Shown here: piece after piece, positions 13,328 through 14,643 of the stretch
Layout: every line of letters starts with the position of its first letter
Position numbering within the stretch: position 1 is the stretch's first letter
Assembly (NCBI GenBank): GCA_030145595.1
Contig: JAQYVG010000043.1
Coordinates: 1-14,643, forward strand
Reading direction: 5' to 3'
Length of the DNA: 14,643 nt
From: Desulfobacterales bacterium
GTDB taxonomy: Bacteria > Desulfobacterota > Desulfobacteria > Desulfobacterales > UBA11574
Translations under genes and position numbers: made by a program
Notes under the pieces: generated by a model
What the model saw: the letters and a program-made list of their open reading frames with translations, nothing else
The model's database searches: none
Told to the model about the DNA's origin: nothing

Positions 13328-14245
13328 ATGAAAACTTCTTTTTCTTATCGTTCGGCAATGCGTCTAACATGCCTGGGGATGGCGTTGCTTGCTCTGTTTT
13401 GGATTGCCCCTCCAAAAGCTGATAGCCAGACCACCCGCGCCGTTGAGGTGACACCCGACAAGGAAAAACGCTCCTTGATTCGGTCTGTGGACGGTTATGC
13501 TTTTCTTTCTGAGGATATGACCCTGGCTGAAACACGAGCGACGGCCTTTGCCAATGCCAAACGGCAAGCTGTTGAAATGGTACGCACGTATATCAAATCC
13601 AAGACCAAGGTCGAAGATTTTGTGCTCAAGTCCGACAAGATCACCGCTTCCGCCGAAGGCGCTGTGACGATACTGGAACAGAAAGACCATGGCGTGGAAG
13701 ACAATACGCGCTATCACGTCTGGATCAAGGCGGAGGTCGAATACGATCTGAAACCAAAAGGGCAGGGGGCTGAGGAACATGAAATGGATGCGGACGCCCC
13801 CTTGACGGTTAAAGTGTGGACGTCTAAAAAGCAATACAAAGACGGTGACAATATCAACATAGTTGTCCAGGGGAACCGTAATTTTTACGCCCGGATCGTA
13901 AACATTTCCTCGGATGGTACTATTATTCAGCTTTTGCCCAATGCATATCGAAAAATCAACTTTTTTGAAGCCGGCAGAATTTACAAGATTCCGGACCGGG
14001 GGGATCTTTTTACACTGACGGTCAGCCCCCCCTATGGTGAAGATCAGATTGTCGTCTATGCCAGCCAGGTTCCCCTGGGAAGAGTAGATATGGAGGAGAT
14101 CGGCCAGGGATTATCCCGCTACAAGGGAACCCGCTCGGCTTTTGCCGCAAAGACCCGCGGCATCGCCGTAGTGAGCGGCGCTGCGGATACTGAATCGGGA
14201 GCTGAATTTTATGAGGCTGCCTGGAAATTCAGAACCGGAAAATAG
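13328..14245 (+). CDS. Exported DUF4384-domain protein
   Basis: A 305-residue protein with a signal peptide (hydrophobic 12-29, likely cleavage near ADS-Q at 31-34), so periplasmic or surface-located. The first mature part (about 50-142) has a repeated-Ala helix, TRATAFANAKRQAVEMVRTY, then strands ending in YHVWIKAEVEYDL, like LPP20/flagellar-assembly-type folds. The second (about 159-245) matches DUF4384: LTVKVWTSKKQYKDGD, FYARIVNISSDGTIIQLLPN and a closing IVVYAS. DUF4384 proteins often accompany caspase-like or envelope stress genes; none is seen here. The function is unknown. The ATG at 13328 is set by GGAGG 5 nt upstream; a TTG at 13310 in the same frame is rejected because it precedes that site. 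Confidence 0.82.
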   Translation: MKTSFSYRSAMRLTCLGMALLALFWIAPPKADSQTTRAVEVTPDKEKRSLIRSVDGYAFLSEDMTLAETRATAFANAKRQAVEMVRTYIKSKTKVEDFVLKSDKITASAEGAVTILEQKDHGVEDNTRYHVWIKAEVEYDLKPKGQGAEEHEMDADAPLTVKVWTSKKQYKDGDNINIVVQGNRNFYARIVNISSDGTIIQLLPNAYRKINFFEAGRIYKIPDRGDLFTLTVSPPYGEDQIVVYASQVPLGRVDMEEIGQGLSRYKGTRSAFAAKTRGIAVVSGAADTESGAEFYEAAWKFRTGK

Positions 14246-14270
14246 TATTTACCAATCAAATTTATTTTCA

Positions 14271-14397
14271 TTGCCACTAAGGCACCAAGGCAATCAAGAG
14301 TGAGCAGTCATCAGTGAGAAGTGATCAGTAAGGAAAACTGATTACTGATAACCGATAACTGATCACTGATATTTGTGCCTTGGTGCCTTGGTGGCAA
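14271..14397. repeat. Nested composite palindrome between two genes
   Basis: Outer arms 14271-14292 and 14376-14397 (GCCACTAAGGCACCAAGG type) are inverted 22-mers with one mismatch. Inside (14299-14370), a second palindrome of ATCAGT/ACTGAT units resembles 6788-6839. It looks like one repeat inserted within another. It may terminate the DUF4384 gene transcript. Confidence 0.7.
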
Positions 14398-14518
14398 ATG
14401 TCTTTTTTGGTTTAGGTTTATCCGGGGTTGGGTTGCAAGGCAAACTATGTATGGACATGACCAAAACATTCTGATATCTAAGCAGAAATAGCTAATCTAT
14501 GTAAAAAGGAGAGAAATA

Positions 14519-14643
14519 ATGACAAGTGATGCCCAGCAGCAGATTGATTTTACGGTGAGCCGCGACAATCTTTACAGAGAGGAATCTTTTACTGACATCA
14601 AAGTTGCTGCAATCCGGCGACTTGTGCCTGTTAAGCCCGATGG
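14519..14643 (+). CDS. Unrecognised small cytoplasmic protein, 5' part only
   Basis: The frame starts at ATG 14519 with GGAG 7 nt upstream and stays open to the window edge (41 complete codons). There is no signal peptide or membrane segment. The N-terminus (VSRDNLYREESFTDIKVAAI then RRLVPVKPDG) reminds me of short hypothetical cytoplasmic proteins in Geobacter and Desulfobacterales, but this is from memory. The gene follows a 273-bp repeat-containing spacer, so it probably has its own promoter. Confidence 0.65.
   Translation, partial: MTSDAQQQIDFTVSRDNLYREESFTDIKVAAIRRLVPVKPD

Noticed and set aside
13364..13834. 156-codon antisense frame opposite the DUF4384 gene
   Set aside because: A shadow of the real gene; it has no ribosome site or recognisable domain.

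Overview
The window looks like ordinary chromosomal DNA from a Deltaproteobacterium (Desulfobacterota), most likely an uncultured Desulfobacterales-type organism. This is inferred from the mix of housekeeping genes, the DUF4384 and DUF3047 protein types, the moderate base composition, and intergenic spaces full of short palindromic repeats of a style I associate with that group. No phage, plasmid, CRISPR array, rRNA or tRNA was seen.

Layout. 1-198: palindrome-rich spacer. 199-3219 (-): a MrfA/YprA-type DEAD/DEAH helicase fused to a C-terminal DEDDy exonuclease domain, which in Bacillus is a separate protein (MrfB/YprB). 3220-3576: repeat-filled spacer. 3577-4797 (+): CNNM/CBS/CorC membrane protein, followed by a DUF3047 gene cut short at 5228. 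5218-5781 (-): elongation factor P. 6000-6767 (-): TrpF-like TIM-barrel protein lacking the catalytic Cys. 6768-7330: long spacer with two strong inverted-repeat structures. 7331-10329 (+): apparent operon of guaA, a one-TM coiled-coil protein and a DJ-1/PfpI protein. 10383-11120 (-) Smr-domain protein and 11242-11670 (-) NUDIX hydrolase. 11671-11948: repeats. 11949-12299 (-): small cupin under a promoter overlapped by a near-perfect 27-bp dyad. 12520-13260 (+): rsmG. 13328-14245 (+): secreted DUF4384 protein. 14519-end (+): start of an unrecognised small cytoplasmic protein.

The genes are mostly unrelated housekeeping functions: DNA repair, translation (efp, rsmG), purine synthesis (guaA) and small hydrolases or binding proteins. 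The unusual points are the helicase-nuclease fusion, the catalytically altered TrpF homologue, and the repeat landscape. A 90-bp MITE-like element occurs twice in opposite orientation about 8.5 kb apart, at about 90% identity by hand alignment. A second palindromic repeat supplies the last codons of rsmG. A folded element whose G-U pairs favour the + strand lies upstream of guaA. No convincing new multi-gene defence or metabolic system is visible; the best novelty candidates are the fused helicase-exonuclease and the guaA-leader structures.
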